Source of the DNA: Sinorhizobium sp. B11
GTDB lineage: Bacteria > Pseudomonadota > Alphaproteobacteria > Rhizobiales > Rhizobiaceae
Length of the DNA: 64,000 bases
Assembly: GCA_039725955.1 (NCBI GenBank)
Contig: CP091034.1
Location: 682,001-746,000, forward strand
Direction of reading: 5' to 3'
Shown piece by piece: positions 63,075 to 64,000 of this stretch. The notes under the pieces were generated by a model. It worked only from the letters and a program-made list of their open reading frames with translations. It had not been told where the DNA came from and ran no database searches. Both the position numbers and the translations under genes were made by a program. Numbering within the stretch: position 1 is the stretch's first letter; each line of letters starts with the position of its first letter.

Positions 63075-63524
63075 TTAGCGGGCAGCGACCGCCTGCGGGC
63101 CGCGGCGAGCGTCGACCGAGTAGGCGCCAGCGCCATTGGTGGCGAGCATGATGTAGGCGCCGGCAAGCGTGACGTTCTTCAGGAAGTTCACGAAGTTCAG
63201 GCTGTTGATCCAGCCGTTCGCAGCAGCCGGGAAGTCAGGAACATTGACAGTCGGCAGGTGGAAGACGATGCCGGTGAACACACAGAAGGCAGCGATCAGC
63301 CAGCCCGTGTAACGAACCTGATAGCCGATGAGCACGGAAATACCCATGACGAGTTCGAAGAGGCCGGCGAGATAGGTCAGCGCGGTTGCGGCCGGAAGGC
63401 CGGCACCCATGACCATGCCGGCGGTGGCTGCAGGATCGGTGACCTTGCCGAAGCCGGCGAAGATGAACATGAAGGACAGAAGAATGCGGACGAGAAGGAT
63501 GAGGGCGTTGTTCGTATTCGACAT
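63075..63524 (-). CDS. DoxX-family membrane protein
   Basis: A 149-residue protein with four hydrophobic segments and the DoxX pattern: LLVRILLSFMFIFAGFGKVTDP, then YLAGLFELVMGISVLIGYQVRYTGWLIAAFCVFTGIVFH, and FLKNVTLAGAYIML. DoxX relatives are linked to thiosulfate:quinone oxidation or redox stress, but many are uncharacterised. The ATG at 63524 follows GGAG. It is monocistronic and divergent from the GST gene. Confidence 0.88.
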   Translation of the reverse strand: MSNTNNALILLVRILLSFMFIFAGFGKVTDPAATAGMVMGAGLPAATALTYLAGLFELVMGISVLIGYQVRYTGWLIAAFCVFTGIVFHLPTVNVPDFPAAANGWINSLNFVNFLKNVTLAGAYIMLATNGAGAYSVDARRGPQAVAAR

Positions 63525-63727
63525 GGACGTTGCTCCGTTGAATGGCTCTTGAGGTCTTGATGCCCCGGCACCGTGTTGACCTCGGATGCAACCTATTTCG
63601 CCTTTTTTCGGTGTCAGGGAAAGATAAACACTAGCGGACGGTTTGTTCACTAATATGAAACGATGGGGCGGCTTGCCTTGCATGGCGACCATCTTCTATG
63701 GTCGCCGCCCTACCCAAGGAGAAACCC

Positions 63728-64000
63728 ATGGCAGATCTTTCCGCATTTCCGATCACCAGCCGCTGGCCTGCGAAAAACCCCGATATTATCCAGCTCTACT
63801 CCCTTCAGACGCCGAACGGCGTGAAGATCTCCGTGGCGCTGGAGGAACTCGCTCTGCCGTATGAGCCCCATTATGTTTCTTTCGCAACGACGGATCAGAA
63901 GACTGCGGAATTCGTTTCGCTCAATCCGAACGGCCGCATTCCTGCGATCATCGATCCCAATGGCCCGGACGGAAAGCCGATCGGTCTCTTCGAATCCGGC
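63728..64000 (+). CDS. Glutathione S-transferase family protein, N-terminal part (3' end off window)
   Basis: The visible 91 residues are the thioredoxin-like GST N-domain: IIQLYSLQTPNGVKISVALEELALPYEPHYVSF, then FVSLNPNGRIPAIIDPNG and LFESG at the edge. The layout resembles the YghU/YfcG disulfide-bond reductase-type GSTs. AAGGAG just upstream fixes the ATG at 63728. The C-terminal helical domain would lie beyond the window. It is divergent from the DoxX gene. Confidence 0.88.
   Translation, partial: MADLSAFPITSRWPAKNPDIIQLYSLQTPNGVKISVALEELALPYEPHYVSFATTDQKTAEFVSLNPNGRIPAIIDPNGPDGKPIGLFESG

Overview
The window is a stretch of a Rhizobiales chromosome, most like Rhizobium (Rhizobium/Agrobacterium/Sinorhizobium clade). 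The reasons are the high-GC coding style, the alphaproteobacterial tRNA-His type, the RirA iron regulator, the plant-type glutamate-cysteine ligase, and the order cbrA - phasin - tRNA-His - mmsA - DUF898/M48 - rirA - dppABCDF - gntK, which from memory resembles the S. meliloti cbrA-rirA-dpp neighbourhood. No phage, insertion sequence, integron, plasmid origin or CRISPR array is visible. It reads as core chromosome with accessory operons.

Layout. 1-4.5 kb: 5' two thirds of a CbrA/PdhS-like cell-cycle sensor kinase (cut by the left edge), a phasin with operator-like dyads, tRNA-His, a small HTH protein, a DUF4174 protein and a 52-aa proline-rich peptide. 4.5-9.7 kb: a LysR regulator coupled to an ABM-fold enzyme, divergent from mmsA; then a DUF898 membrane protein overlapping an M48 metalloprotease. 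9.7-16.4 kb: rirA, the dipeptide/ALA permease dppABCDF and gluconokinase. 16.4-19.3 kb (minus): a DadA-like oxidase, an ICMT-type methyltransferase and a type III polyketide synthase (phenolic lipid/pyrone module). 19.5-23.1 kb: a TPR lipoprotein-like or periplasmic protein, an ECF sigma factor with its anti-sigma, two secreted unknowns and tRNA-Gln. 23.4-31 kb: Ppx/GppA, RlmE, a VOC protein, an MFS exporter, a Tat-exported MBL hydrolase, guaB and a small membrane protein.

31-47.5 kb: many small regulator-enzyme units (LysR/SDR, MAPEG, dienelactone hydrolase, TetR, LysR, DUF1127, DUF937), then gshA, rsmE, pit and a NUDIX hydrolase. A GcvA-type LysR follows with an unusual short S-adenosylhomocysteinase-like protein, then a quinone oxidoreductase with its own divergent LysR. 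47.5-51.6 kb: glycolate oxidase glcDEF, divergent from a LysR gene. 51.6-59.5 kb: envelope proteins (beta-barrel, two tandem L,D-transpeptidases), tag glycosylase, HAD hydrolase, aldo/keto reductase, and a DUF305 plus Met/Cys-rich exported pair that looks metal-related. 59.7-64 kb: the hisS-hisZ-hisG operon, a DoxX protein and the start of a glutathione S-transferase.

The best candidates for a second look are the type III PKS/methyltransferase pair, the divergent AdoHcyase-like gene with its LysR, the DUF898-M48 pair, the tRNA-His anomalies, a threefold 15-bp repeat inside a signal peptide, a 14-codon leader ORF coupled to tag, and an interspersed palindromic repeat present at least five times.
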